43,781 bases of DNA from Treponema sp. (lineage in GTDB: Bacteria; Spirochaetota; Spirochaetia; Treponematales; Treponemataceae). The translations under genes and the position numbers were made by a program. Positions 7,698 through 16,951 of this stretch are shown in pieces. Each line of letters starts with the position of its first letter. Positions within the stretch are counted from its first letter, which is position 1. A model generated the notes under the pieces. The model ran no database searches. It was not told the DNA's origin and was given only the letters and a program-made list of their open reading frames with translations. The stretch covers positions 1 through 43,781 of the forward strand of contig JAKSTK010000004.1 in the NCBI GenBank assembly GCA_024402615.1, in the 5' to 3' direction.

Positions 7698-8255
7698 TTA
7701 TATGATAAATCCCTTTTTGTTCCATTTCAAGACAGATTTATAACCTAGTTTCATATACCATGGACCAACTCCTGTCCAGTGAATCCAGCTTATGCCATAT
7801 CCATTGTCGAACAAATCTTTTGTTGCTTTTTGAACCATTTTCAGGCCAATTCCATTTTTACGGAATTCAGGAACAGTTCCAACACAGCCAGGTCCACCAA
7901 TTTTTACAGTTTTGCCGTCAATTTCTTCTGTGCCAAAATCATCAACAATACAAAAACTTGCAATTTTTGTTCCCTTATAAGCCAGAAGGTATGGAATATT
8001 CTTTCCCTTAAAATACTGAACCCAATCTTCTTCAACGGCTGCAACAGCTTTCTGAAGTTTTTTCATTTCTGCTTCATCTGAAGTGTCTGCATATTTAAAA
8101 GTTACATCCGCAGGAACATCAATCTGAACCTTTTCAAAGGCTTTGTCAGAAGAAAACATAACCAGTTCTTCATTTACTGTATGTTCTTCCATAAATGATA
8201 AATCTGCAGTTGCAAAATCCATAAAGTGTTTTGTAAATAATAATTCGTAATTCAT
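7698..8255 (-). CDS. GNAT-family N-acetyltransferase
   Basis: The protein of about 185 residues has a C-terminal GNAT fold. The acetyl-CoA binding region is visible as CVGTVPEFRKNGIGLKMVQKA (V..xxRxxGxG/A pattern), followed by a late strand ISWIHWTGVGPWYMKLGYKS with the YxKLGF-like ending typical of the family. The N-terminal 60 residues are less conserved. The substrate is unknown. ATG at 8255 is chosen; a TTG at 8276 would add seven residues, and neither has a clear ribosome site. It sits in a minus-strand run between two outer-membrane barrel genes, which gives no functional clue. Confidence 0.75.
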   Translation of the reverse strand: MNYELLFTKHFMDFATADLSFMEEHTVNEELVMFSSDKAFEKVQIDVPADVTFKYADTSDEAEMKKLQKAVAAVEEDWVQYFKGKNIPYLLAYKGTKIASFCIVDDFGTEEIDGKTVKIGGPGCVGTVPEFRKNGIGLKMVQKATKDLFDNGYGISWIHWTGVGPWYMKLGYKSVLKWNKKGFII

Positions 8256-8305
8256 ATCGGTTATTATCTGAAACAATCCGGCGGGATTTCTATTGGCTTT
8301 CCAAA

Positions 8306-8950
8306 TTAAAAATTCACACAGAACATAACATATGGAAGTCCAACTTCCATATACTCTTCAATTCCACCATTTGATGAAAGAGATTTATAAACACTGTTTG
8401 GATTTTTAGCTTTAACTGTTTCTTTGTACTCTTCTGAACCAATTCCTACAGAAACAGGAATTCCCAGCGCAACAGAAATCTTTTTGTCAGCAAAGAATTT
8501 AATCTGCACATCAAGAGAAATTGAATAACTTGAGAAGAATCTTGTATCTTCAACAATTATTCTTTTTTCCTCGTCTGAGTCAGTGCTATTAGGGAAATTT
8601 TGAAGTCCTTTTGCATAATACATAAAATATTTAAAACCGGTTGATAAAAGTACATCACTATTTTCAAAAGGTGAAAATTTAAATGCTGCACCTGCAAATG
8701 CACTACAGTTAAATCCTATGCAATTATCAAACATATTGACTGTAACAGGTGAAAAAGAAACATACTCTGCAAAACCAATATTTTCTTTTTCTCCCAAAAA
8801 GTTATGATTTCCAATATTAACACTGAATAAACTTGCATTCCTCATTTCAAATGCAGGTCCACCTAAACCTATCTGTAAATCACTTTCTGCATAAACAGAA
8901 GAAACAGAACAGAATATTGCAACAACAAAAGCTAATAAGATTTTTTTCAT
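8306..8950 (-). CDS. Hypothetical small outer-membrane barrel protein
   Basis: The protein has 214 residues with a signal peptide (MKKILLAFVVAIFCSVSSVYA). The mature part is rich in beta-strand-like aromatic and glycine patterns (QIGLGGPAFEM, FKFSPFENSDVLLSTGFKY, ISVALGIPVSVGIG) and ends VMFCVNF. This is consistent with an 8-10 stranded barrel. No family is recognised. It begins 11 nt after the stop of the small lipoprotein gene, so the two are surely co-transcribed and may act together at the outer membrane. Confidence 0.6.
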   Translation of the reverse strand: MKKILLAFVVAIFCSVSSVYAESDLQIGLGGPAFEMRNASLFSVNIGNHNFLGEKENIGFAEYVSFSPVTVNMFDNCIGFNCSAFAGAAFKFSPFENSDVLLSTGFKYFMYYAKGLQNFPNSTDSDEEKRIIVEDTRFFSSYSISLDVQIKFFADKKISVALGIPVSVGIGSEEYKETVKAKNPNSVYKSLSSNGGIEEYMEVGLPYVMFCVNF

Positions 8951-8961
8951 GCTCTTTTCTC

Positions 8962-9360
8962 CTATAAATCCTTTTCAATCTGAACAGTAATTGCTTTTTT
9001 TGATCTTGGTGTTACATTTACTGCAGTTTCTTTAAATTTTCCATTTGCATCGCCATCAATATCTGTAAATGTGAGTACATGATCTTCTTTTGGTACAGAA
9101 ATTGATGAATCGCTGGTTTTATCAACAAGATAATAAGAAAGAATCTCAAAATAACCGTTTTCATCTGTCAGTGTATATCCGTAATTGGAAGTAACTTTAA
9201 TTCCTTTTACAGGGGTACTATCTTCTTCAGAATAAACATTACCGGTAATCATTTCGTTTATTCCCCCTGCCGGATTAATTGGTGAATCACATCCTGTAAA
9301 AGCTGTAATTACAAAGCCAAATAAACAGGCACAACATATTTTAGTAAACGTTCGTTTCAT
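8962..9360 (-). CDS. Small lipoprotein with a carboxypeptidase-regulatory-like beta domain
   Basis: The protein of about 132 residues has a lipobox at FTGC (MKRTFTKICCACLFGFVITA before it), predicting lipid attachment at Cys24 or so. The mature part contains an Ig-like/CarboxypepD_reg-like unit: ITGNVYSEEDSTPVKGIKV, then DENGYFEI and FTDIDGDANGKFKE. Lipoproteins of this type occur beside radical SAM genes in gut bacteria, but none is here. I chose ATG 9360 because TAGGAG lies 5 nt upstream; the frame extends to 9411 without support. The gene sits 54 nt after the GTPase gene and 11 nt before the barrel gene. A role in binding or assembly at the envelope is a guess. Confidence 0.65.
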   Translation of the reverse strand: MKRTFTKICCACLFGFVITAFTGCDSPINPAGGINEMITGNVYSEEDSTPVKGIKVTSNYGYTLTDENGYFEILSYYLVDKTSDSSISVPKEDHVLTFTDIDGDANGKFKETAVNVTPRSKKAITVQIEKDL

Positions 9361-9414
9361 AAAGGCTCCTATCTTTTCAATAAGACTAACACAGAGATTA
9401 TTTACAGTCAAATT

Positions 9415-11328
9415 TTACAACTTTGGCGATTCAAGATGTTTGTAATTTAAAACTTCATCCCAATTAACAGTAAAACCCGCTCCGTGTGAACAGAAAACAC
9501 TTCCCGCAGGATTAGCCAGATCTGCATCAGGATTATAATTCAGCTGTTTCAAAACCTCTTCCTGATTATGACACACTTCATATCCATCCATTGCAAGACT
9601 TAATGTTCCCAATCCTTTTGTGTAAGAACGCACTTCATTCATATAGTTTTTCATTGTAGAAACAGGAACTCTTCCGTGCAAAGTTGTAAACCCACCCAAG
9701 CTTTCATCCAGCACAAAAGTTCCGTGCATTTTTTCCATATCGCTCATAACACGGCCCGTATTTGCTTCTGGTACAACAATTTCGTAGGAATACATTGGCT
9801 CCAGAAGAATTGATTTTGAATACATCAGCCCGTGACGAATTGCGCGGTAAGTTGACTGACGGAAATCTCCCCCTTCCGTATGCTTTAGGTGCGCCCTTCC
9901 TGCCACAATTTCCAGTTCCATATCAGTAATCGGACTTCCCGTAAGAACTCCCACATGCTGTTTTTCTTTAAGATGAGTCATAATTAAACGCTGCCAGTTT
10001 GTATCCAGCACATCTACACTTAAACGGGAAAGAAATTTAAGTCCTGAACCACGGGGTAAAGGCGACATTTTTATATGGACTTCTGCATAATGTCTTAAGG
10101 GTTCGTAATGACCAACACCAATTACAGGCTCGGTGATGGTTTCTTTGTAAGCTATTCTTCCTTCACCAAATTCAATATTGATTTTATATCTGTCCAAAAG
10201 CAGCTGTTTAATTACTTCTGTCTGAACTTCTCCCATAAGTTTTACACAAATTTCACTGTTTTGTTCTGAATATTCAACTTTAATTTCCGGCAGTTCTTCT
10301 TCCATTTCCCGTAAAATATGAAGCATTTTTGGAATATCAACTTCGGCAGGTGGAATGACTGAATAAATCAAAGCTGGTTCCATTCGGTAATTATTAATAT
10401 TTGAACTGATTCCATAAGCCTGACCTGCGTATGAATCCTTTAAGCCAGTTACAGTACAAACATTTCCGGCAGAAACCTCCTTTACCATTTCATATTTTTC
10501 TCCGGAATAAATGCGGACTTCATTTGCCTTTTCTTCTCCAAACTGATCTTTTACCTTAAGAACACCACCGGTAACTTTAAGATGTGTAAGACGATTATTC
10601 TGTTTATCCTTTGAGATTTTATAAATGATACAACCAAAATCAGAAGGATATTCAGGAACTTTAAGATAAGTGTCCATCACTTCCAGTAAATCTTTTACGC
10701 CTTCAAGTTTAAGAGCGGAACCAAAAATACAAGGAAACAGCTTTCGTTCGGAAATTGCTTTTGATATATCGGAGGTGGTGATTTCTTCTCCGGAAAGGTA
10801 CTTTTCTGCCAGAAAGTCGTCAGAATTCCCTATTTTCTCATAAAAACTGTCTAATTTTGTAGACTTCTTATCAAAACAAATCACATTTTCAGAGAAATTC
10901 TGCTGCAATTTTTTAAGAATTACATCCTGATTTGTATCAGGCATATCCATTTTATTTACAAAAATTACTGTTGGAATTTTATACTGCTTAAGCAGAGACC
11001 ACAAAGTTTTAGTATGAGACTGAATTCCATCAGAAGCATTAATCAGCAGAATAGCAGCATCAAGCACGGCCAAAGTTCTTTCCATCTCCGCAGAAAAATC
11101 CACATGACCGGGTGTATCTATCAAAGTAATCTTCTGATTCAATTCCGCCTGCTTGGAAAAAATTGTAATTCCCCGTTCCCGTTCAATAGAATTATTGTCC
11201 AGAAATGCATTTTTGGAATCTACTCTTCCAAGATTACGGATTGCACCGGTTTCATAAAGCAGCGCTTCAGATAAGGTTGTTTTTCCTGCATCTACATGAG
11301 CCAGAATTCCAGTAATTAACTTTGCCAT
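9415..11328 (-). CDS. Tet(M)/EF-G-like ribosome-binding GTPase
   Basis: The 637-residue translational GTPase begins LITGILAHVDAGKTTLSEAL (G1), then ERERGITI (switch I), DTPGHVDF (G3) and FVNKMD (G4). EF-G domains II-V follow; the domain IV/V region includes HLKHTEGGDFRQSTYRAI and EPMYSYEIVVPEANTGRVMSDM. The length and LAHVDAGKTT opening match the ribosomal protection group (Tet(M), Tet(W), about 640 residues) better than housekeeping EF-G (about 690). The sequence is clearly divergent from classical Tet proteins and belongs with the uncharacterised Tet(M)-like translation factors of gut bacteria. Tetracycline resistance should not be assumed. It heads a minus-strand run with envelope genes and diverges from the YugP-type peptidase, 59 nt away. 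Confidence 0.8.
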   Translation of the reverse strand: MAKLITGILAHVDAGKTTLSEALLYETGAIRNLGRVDSKNAFLDNNSIERERGITIFSKQAELNQKITLIDTPGHVDFSAEMERTLAVLDAAILLINASDGIQSHTKTLWSLLKQYKIPTVIFVNKMDMPDTNQDVILKKLQQNFSENVICFDKKSTKLDSFYEKIGNSDDFLAEKYLSGEEITTSDISKAISERKLFPCIFGSALKLEGVKDLLEVMDTYLKVPEYPSDFGCIIYKISKDKQNNRLTHLKVTGGVLKVKDQFGEEKANEVRIYSGEKYEMVKEVSAGNVCTVTGLKDSYAGQAYGISSNINNYRMEPALIYSVIPPAEVDIPKMLHILREMEEELPEIKVEYSEQNSEICVKLMGEVQTEVIKQLLLDRYKINIEFGEGRIAYKETITEPVIGVGHYEPLRHYAEVHIKMSPLPRGSGLKFLSRLSVDVLDTNWQRLIMTHLKEKQHVGVLTGSPITDMELEIVAGRAHLKHTEGGDFRQSTYRAIRHGLMYSKSILLEPMYSYEIVVPEANTGRVMSDMEKMHGTFVLDESLGGFTTLHGRVPVSTMKNYMNEVRSYTKGLGTLSLAMDGYEVCHNQEEVLKQLNYNPDADLANPAGSVFCSHGAGFTVNWDEVLNYKHLESPKL

Positions 11329-11387
11329 AACACATTTATTTTACCATAGAGAATATTTTCGGTATATTATAAATACAGAGGTTTTTT

Positions 11388-12113
11388 ATGTATTTTGATT
11401 ACACTTATGTTATTTTTGTTTTACCGGCAGTTCTTTTAAGTCTTATTGCTTCCATGATGGTGAAAAGCACCTTTGCACGCTACAACAAAGTTTTAAGTAA
11501 GCGGGGAATTACGGGAACACAGGCAGCGCAATTTCTTTTGCAGAAAAATGGCATTAATGATGTAAAAATTGGTCGTATTGGAGGGAACCTTTCTGACAAT
11601 TACAACCCTTCCAACAAGGTTTTGAGCCTCAGTGATTCAACCTACAACAGCACATCAATTGCGGCTATTGGAGTTGCTGCCCACGAAACAGGACACGCAA
11701 TTCAGCACGCAACATCTTATGGACCTCTTGCCTTCCGTAGAATTCTCGTTCCTGCCGCAAATATTGGTTCACAGTTCGGTCCAACTCTGGCAATTTTAGG
11801 AATTATTTTTGGTAATTCGGTAGATATCAGTAGTCCATATTTTGCCATTGCCCAGTTAGTTACAAATATCGGAATTGTACTTTTTGGCGGTGCTGTACTT
11901 TTTTATCTTGTTACTCTTCCAGTAGAATTCAATGCTTCCCGAAGAGCCCTTAAAATCCTTAAGGAAACAGGGACTCTTGATAAACGGGAATTAGCAGGTG
12001 TACGGAAGGTTCTTACTGCCGCGGCCATGACTTACGTTGCTTCGGCACTTACAGCAATTGGTTCCCTGCTCCGTCTTCTTGTTCTTTCAAACAACAGACG
12101 AAACAGAAGATAG
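11388..12113 (+). CDS. YugP-type membrane zinc metallopeptidase
   Basis: The 241-residue protein starts with a transmembrane helix (YVIFVLPAVLLSLIASMMV), then a cytoplasmic-type domain with NYNPSNKVLSLSD and the HExxH zinc site AAHETGHAIQHA (about residues 98-109). Two or three further helices and a short basic tail (RRNRR) follow. This matches the neutral zinc metallopeptidase family typified by Bacillus YugP, about 225-240 residues. It is presumed to cut membrane or membrane-proximal proteins; no substrate is established. The start has AGAGG 6 nt upstream. It is the only plus-strand gene between 3.7 and 23.6 kb and converges with the BspA-like gene. Confidence 0.88.
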   Translation: MYFDYTYVIFVLPAVLLSLIASMMVKSTFARYNKVLSKRGITGTQAAQFLLQKNGINDVKIGRIGGNLSDNYNPSNKVLSLSDSTYNSTSIAAIGVAAHETGHAIQHATSYGPLAFRRILVPAANIGSQFGPTLAILGIIFGNSVDISSPYFAIAQLVTNIGIVLFGGAVLFYLVTLPVEFNASRRALKILKETGTLDKRELAGVRKVLTAAAMTYVASALTAIGSLLRLLVLSNNRRNRR

Positions 12114-12156
12114 ATATTGGTTAGGGCCCCCAACAAACACTGCTATTGGATTTTGA

Positions 12157-15100
12157 CTACTGCTTTACAACAATGATATCATTTAATGTAATATATCCTT
12201 TATCTGAACCAATAGCATTCGAACCATCTTTTGTATAAGTGGCCGTTATTGTATGAGTTCCAGCAGAAAGATTTACTTTACAATCTTGTGTTACAGAACC
12301 GGAAATGCCATTAACAATAGTTGTACTGTCAACAATAACTGAGAATTTATCATAACCTGATTCACTGGAAACACGTGCAGTAAAATTATATTCCACAGCT
12401 TCTGGAATTGTTATTACCCATTTTGAAGTAGTTGAAGCATTATGGCCAATAGATGGAGATGACCAGGTTTTCCCACTCTGAGTATAACTACCACTATTCT
12501 TCTCCCAAACTACATATATAATCTTACCACCACAAACAGTACAATTTCCTTCTTCATCTGGACTATGTTCTGTTAATTCCATTTCAACATTTTCTTCGAG
12601 AACATCTCCACATCCTGCACAAACTCTATTACCTGTACCATGAGTAACACAAGTTGAAGGAATTACTGCAACAACAACACTTTTATTCATTTGCTTTGCA
12701 CCCCATGGTTTTCCAATAGCAGTTCCGTGGTAATGAACAGAAGGAACATTAAGGAATGCATCAGTTTCAATCATATAGATTTCATCATCCACATTAACCA
12801 TTTCAATATTTGTACAGTTAGAGAAAGCACCGTACAAAATATTACCACCGGTAACATTAACCCTTTTAAGCTTTGTTGGAATATAATTTGAAACAGATGT
12901 AGCACTTGCAGAGCACTTCTGAGAAGCAGCTGTACCACCTGTATAAGAACTTGTTCCAAAAATATAACCAAATAAAGTTGAGTTTGCTGCAGTAGTTGCA
13001 TCAGGAGTACTTCCAACAAATGGAATTGTCATTTCTGCAAGTTCTGAACAACCGCTAAATGCAGAGGCACCGATTGATCTTACAGTTTCTGGAATAACAA
13101 TGCTTGTAAGTCCCTTACAACCGGCAAAAGCACTTGTTTGAATTGCAGTAACAGAAGCAGGAATTACAATTTCTGTTAATGAAGAACAGCCTTTAAATAC
13201 ATTCGAATTAAGACTTGTTACCCCAGAAGGAATTGTAAACTCGGCAAGAGAAGTACAATCCGCAAAAGCATAATTACCTAACTGTTTTAACTGTTCAGTA
13301 TTACGAACAGTTGTTAATTTTGAACACTTATTGAATGCATAATTACCAAGCATCTTTGTTGCGGCAGGTAATCTTACAGATCTAAGTTCAGCACATCCGT
13401 CAAATGCATATTCTTCAGTACCAAAGTTTACATTGTCGGTAAGAATAATCTCTTCAAGTTTTTTACAATTCTGGAAGGCACCAAAGAAGCGGTTTCCGCC
13501 GGTAACTGTTACTTTTGTAAGAGTATCAGGAATATAGAAAGTTCCTGCGGTTGTGCCAGACTTATAACTTTGAGCAGTAGCCGTAGCACCTGTTACAGAA
13601 GTAGTACCAAAAATCCAGCCAAAAGTAGTAGAATTTGAAGCAGTTTCCTTAATTCCGCTGCCAATAAATGGAATTGTAATTTCTTTAAGCTTGATACAAC
13701 CAGAAAGTATTGCGGTTTCGATTGCTGTAACTGTATCTGGAATAACAATAGATTCAAAACCAGTACAGTTTTTAAATGCATTGGTACGAATTGTTGTAAT
13801 ATTTGCAGGAATTGTAATCGAATTCATTCCTGTACAAGATTCAAAAACACCAGCTTCCAGTTCAGTTACTCCAGCCGGAATAGTAACACTTGTAAGTCCA
13901 GTACATCCATAGAATGCAGATTTTCCAATTTTTGTTACTGTAGATTTAACAGGAGATGAAGTTAATCCTGAACATCCATAGAAACAAGCATTAGGAATTT
14001 CTGTAATTGAATCTGGAAGAACAACAGTAGTAAGTGTTTTTGCACCAGAGAAAGCACCACTTGTAAGCTTAGTTCCTGTATAAACTACTTCTTTAAGGTT
14101 AGAAGGATAATAGTAATTTCCTGCACCAGTTACAGTTGTTGCAGTATCATTCATGTAATATGAAGTACCAGCAGTACCTCCTGTATATGAATTTGTACCA
14201 AAAATATATCCAAATGAAGATGTAGTTGAACCTGTTTCTGCAGCAGCACTTGTTCCGGTAAATGGAATTGTCATTTTTGTAATTCCAGGACAAACGGCAA
14301 ACGCTCCACCACCAATTGAAGTAACAGAATCTGGAATAACAATGTTAGAAATAGATTTACATCCAGAAAAAGCATTACTATTAATTGTTGTAAGTTTTGA
14401 AGGTAAAACAATATTTGAATATGCTTCACAATTCTGGAATGCAGAAGTACCAATTGTTGTTACCGTTTCTGGAATAACAAAATCAGTTAATAATTTACAA
14501 CCTAGGAATGTAGAAGTATCAATTTTGTTAAAACCTTCTTTTGGATTTGTAATTCTTACTGTAGTTAAATTTGTTGCATTCTGGAATGCATACTGAGGTA
14601 ATGGGGTTGCTGCATCTTTGTATTCAAAGGTCTTAAGACCTGTGTAACCATTAAATGCAGAAGTTTCTAATACACCACCCTTCAAAATAATATTTGGCAC
14701 TAAAGTACAACCATTAAATGCATACTGCTGTACAGTTTTCTTATCAGCAGGAGCCCCAGTAATAGTTACTGTATTTAATCCGGTTGGAATATATACTGAA
14801 TAAGAAGATTCAGATGATGAATCCGATGATGATTTGTATTTTTGAGTGATTTGAGTACAGCCTGCAGACTGAGTACCACTAAAGATATAACCAAATAAAG
14901 TCAGACTAGCTCTGTATGAATAATCAGTTCCTGAATAGCCAATAAATGGCAATGATAAGCTTGTAAGTCCAGAACAGCCTCCGAATGCAGCAGGACCAAT
15001 TGCAGTAACTGTTGAAGGAACAATTACAGAAGTTAATTCAACACAATTAGAGAATGCCGAACTATCAATTGTTGTCAGTACTCCGGAATCAAGATTTACA

Positions 15101-16935
15101 GCCGCAAGACTTGTACAACCAGCAAATGCAGATTGTTTAATAGTAGCAACCTTTGTTGTTGATAAATCAATTCTAGTAACAGAAGAACAATTCTGGAATG
15201 AATAACTGCCTATTGTAGTTAATTCCGAATTATCAGCAAAGGTAACTGTTGTAAGACTTGTATCTCCATCAAATACATTTGTACCAAAAGTTTTTACTGC
15301 TGCAGGAATATGAATTTTTGAAAGAGATGTACATTTTTGGAAAACATAGTTATCTAAAGTCTGTACATTTTCTGGAATATAAAATTCTACAAGGCTTGTA
15401 CAATTATAGAAACTATACTTTCCAAGAGCGGTAATACTATCAGCTAATGAAATATTTGTGAGCATTGAACAATTATAGAAGGCACCATAAAGCACTTTTC
15501 CGCCAAGCACATTTACTTTTCTCAAAGAAGAAGGAATATAATAAGTTACTGATGAACTACTATAACTCTGTGAAATCTGAACGGAACCTTCGTATTTTGT
15601 GCTGCCAAAAATATAACCGAATAAAGTAGTAGCACTTGCGGTTGTAGCTGTTGCATCTTTTCCAATAAATGGAATTGTAATTTCAACAAGATTAGAACAA
15701 CCGGCAAAAACAGCACTACCCATAGTAGAAATAGATGAAGGAAGAACAATACTATGCAAAGAAGTACAGTTTTCAAAAGCTTTATCTTCCAGAGTCAAAA
15801 GACCATTTGTTGCAGAAAAATCCAGAGACACAACAAGAGCTGTTCTAGCCAATAAAGCAGAGCTAATATGGCTAATAAGATCTACAGCAGGTGAACCGCA
15901 CAAAGATATAATTGTGTATGCACCTTCCGCTTCAAGTCCATGAATCTTTGTAGCAATTTCACCTACAGGAAGTTCATAATTACCCTGAGTTACCCAGCGG
16001 GCATAATATTTTTTGTTACCGTAAGCAGAACCTGCAGGAATAACAGTTACTGCATTTCCAGAAAAATCTTCTTCTTCATACCAGCCTAAGAATACATGAT
16101 CCGGATAGTCCAGATCTTCTGCAGAAGGCAGATAAGTTGTAGTCAAAATAGAATAAACTGATTTACACTTAGCCCCTGCCTTTAACTGACCGGCACCAAG
16201 CTCATATGAAATTGTATATGGAATGTTTACATCCGATATAGTTTCACTACCTTTTGAAACTGCTTCACTGGCAACAATTACAACTTCCGAATATTCATTC
16301 AATAAAACGGTTCCTTCTTCATCACCATACATAAAGAACTTAACAAGATATGAACCTGTTGGAACAATTGTTTTTCTATATGTAACAGAACGGTTTGCAA
16401 CCTCCAGAGTCTGAATACCAAAATCTGCTACCGGTTTTTCTGTATCAACAGTAAACAAACCTGCTTTTACCAGTTTTACAGTTTCAGGAACATTCAGTTG
16501 TACAGAAAGAGAACCATAGCTGGAAGCAGAACCATAACTTACAGCATTCATATTGAAAGAAAGTACATTTTCACCAGAAGAAATTGATTTATTCAATAAA
16601 ATTCCTTCCAGAACTGCGGAACCATTCTTGGCGGTAAGGGCAAAATCCCATACACCGGCATTAATTGTTACTTTTGCAGTAGAAAGATTATTCCAGGATC
16701 CAAGGATCACAGGATCTTCGCCATGGAAAGTTCCCGATAAAATAAAATTACTGAAATTTGAAGTATCAAATTCTGGCATTACTGTTCGTGCAGCCGAAAC
16801 ATCAAAAGTAATATATGCTTCATCAGTAAGATCTAAAATTTCACGACCAAACTTACATGAAGTTGTTACCAAAAGCAGTCCTGTAACTGCAAGTGTAAAT
16901 ACTGTTTTAACAAATGTTTTAATCATTTTTTTCAT
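12157..16935 (-). CDS. Giant BspA-type leucine-rich-repeat surface lipoprotein
   Basis: The 1592-residue protein begins with a lipoprotein signal (LLLVTTSC). Residues about 50-240 are beta-rich. A Listeria-Bacteroides (Flg_new) repeat lies at about 240-325 (DHVFLGWYEEEDFSG ... YYARW). Then come some 25-30 BspA-type LRR_5 repeats (pattern AFxxCxxLxxIxIPxxVTxIGxxAF). They are grouped into five larger modules, each carrying an insert of about 55 residues that begins xTIPFxG and contains FGYIFG, near residues 418, 660, 888, 1083 and 1300. A Cys-rich segment (CVTHGTGNRVCAGCG ... CTVCGG, about 1440-1475) and a C-terminal carbohydrate-binding-like beta-sandwich end the protein. The family mediates attachment to host proteins, other bacteria or substrates. 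The start has GGGGAG 6 nt upstream. It follows the Ig-repeat lipoprotein by 16 nt, so the pair is probably an operon. Confidence 0.9.
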   Translation of the reverse strand: MKKMIKTFVKTVFTLAVTGLLLVTTSCKFGREILDLTDEAYITFDVSAARTVMPEFDTSNFSNFILSGTFHGEDPVILGSWNNLSTAKVTINAGVWDFALTAKNGSAVLEGILLNKSISSGENVLSFNMNAVSYGSASSYGSLSVQLNVPETVKLVKAGLFTVDTEKPVADFGIQTLEVANRSVTYRKTIVPTGSYLVKFFMYGDEEGTVLLNEYSEVVIVASEAVSKGSETISDVNIPYTISYELGAGQLKAGAKCKSVYSILTTTYLPSAEDLDYPDHVFLGWYEEEDFSGNAVTVIPAGSAYGNKKYYARWVTQGNYELPVGEIATKIHGLEAEGAYTIISLCGSPAVDLISHISSALLARTALVVSLDFSATNGLLTLEDKAFENCTSLHSIVLPSSISTMGSAVFAGCSNLVEITIPFIGKDATATTASATTLFGYIFGSTKYEGSVQISQSYSSSSVTYYIPSSLRKVNVLGGKVLYGAFYNCSMLTNISLADSITALGKYSFYNCTSLVEFYIPENVQTLDNYVFQKCTSLSKIHIPAAVKTFGTNVFDGDTSLTTVTFADNSELTTIGSYSFQNCSSVTRIDLSTTKVATIKQSAFAGCTSLAAVNLDSGVLTTIDSSAFSNCVELTSVIVPSTVTAIGPAAFGGCSGLTSLSLPFIGYSGTDYSYRASLTLFGYIFSGTQSAGCTQITQKYKSSSDSSSESSYSVYIPTGLNTVTITGAPADKKTVQQYAFNGCTLVPNIILKGGVLETSAFNGYTGLKTFEYKDAATPLPQYAFQNATNLTTVRITNPKEGFNKIDTSTFLGCKLLTDFVIPETVTTIGTSAFQNCEAYSNIVLPSKLTTINSNAFSGCKSISNIVIPDSVTSIGGGAFAVCPGITKMTIPFTGTSAAAETGSTTSSFGYIFGTNSYTGGTAGTSYYMNDTATTVTGAGNYYYPSNLKEVVYTGTKLTSGAFSGAKTLTTVVLPDSITEIPNACFYGCSGLTSSPVKSTVTKIGKSAFYGCTGLTSVTIPAGVTELEAGVFESCTGMNSITIPANITTIRTNAFKNCTGFESIVIPDTVTAIETAILSGCIKLKEITIPFIGSGIKETASNSTTFGWIFGTTSVTGATATAQSYKSGTTAGTFYIPDTLTKVTVTGGNRFFGAFQNCKKLEEIILTDNVNFGTEEYAFDGCAELRSVRLPAATKMLGNYAFNKCSKLTTVRNTEQLKQLGNYAFADCTSLAEFTIPSGVTSLNSNVFKGCSSLTEIVIPASVTAIQTSAFAGCKGLTSIVIPETVRSIGASAFSGCSELAEMTIPFVGSTPDATTAANSTLFGYIFGTSSYTGGTAASQKCSASATSVSNYIPTKLKRVNVTGGNILYGAFSNCTNIEMVNVDDEIYMIETDAFLNVPSVHYHGTAIGKPWGAKQMNKSVVVAVIPSTCVTHGTGNRVCAGCGDVLEENVEMELTEHSPDEEGNCTVCGGKIIYVVWEKNSGSYTQSGKTWSSPSIGHNASTTSKWVITIPEAVEYNFTARVSSESGYDKFSVIVDSTTIVNGISGSVTQDCKVNLSAGTHTITATYTKDGSNAIGSDKGYITLNDIIVVKQ

Positions 16936-16951
16936 ACTCTACTCCCCGTTC

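Noticed and set aside
9415-11328. A tetracycline resistance gene
   Set aside because: The sequence is clearly divergent from the known Tet proteins, so resistance is not supported by sequence alone.
12691-15776. DNA-level repeats within the BspA-like gene as a possible CRISPR or satellite array
   Set aside because: The repeats translate into protein LRR units of varying sequence in one continuous frame; unit lengths and spacing vary and there are no identical short repeats.
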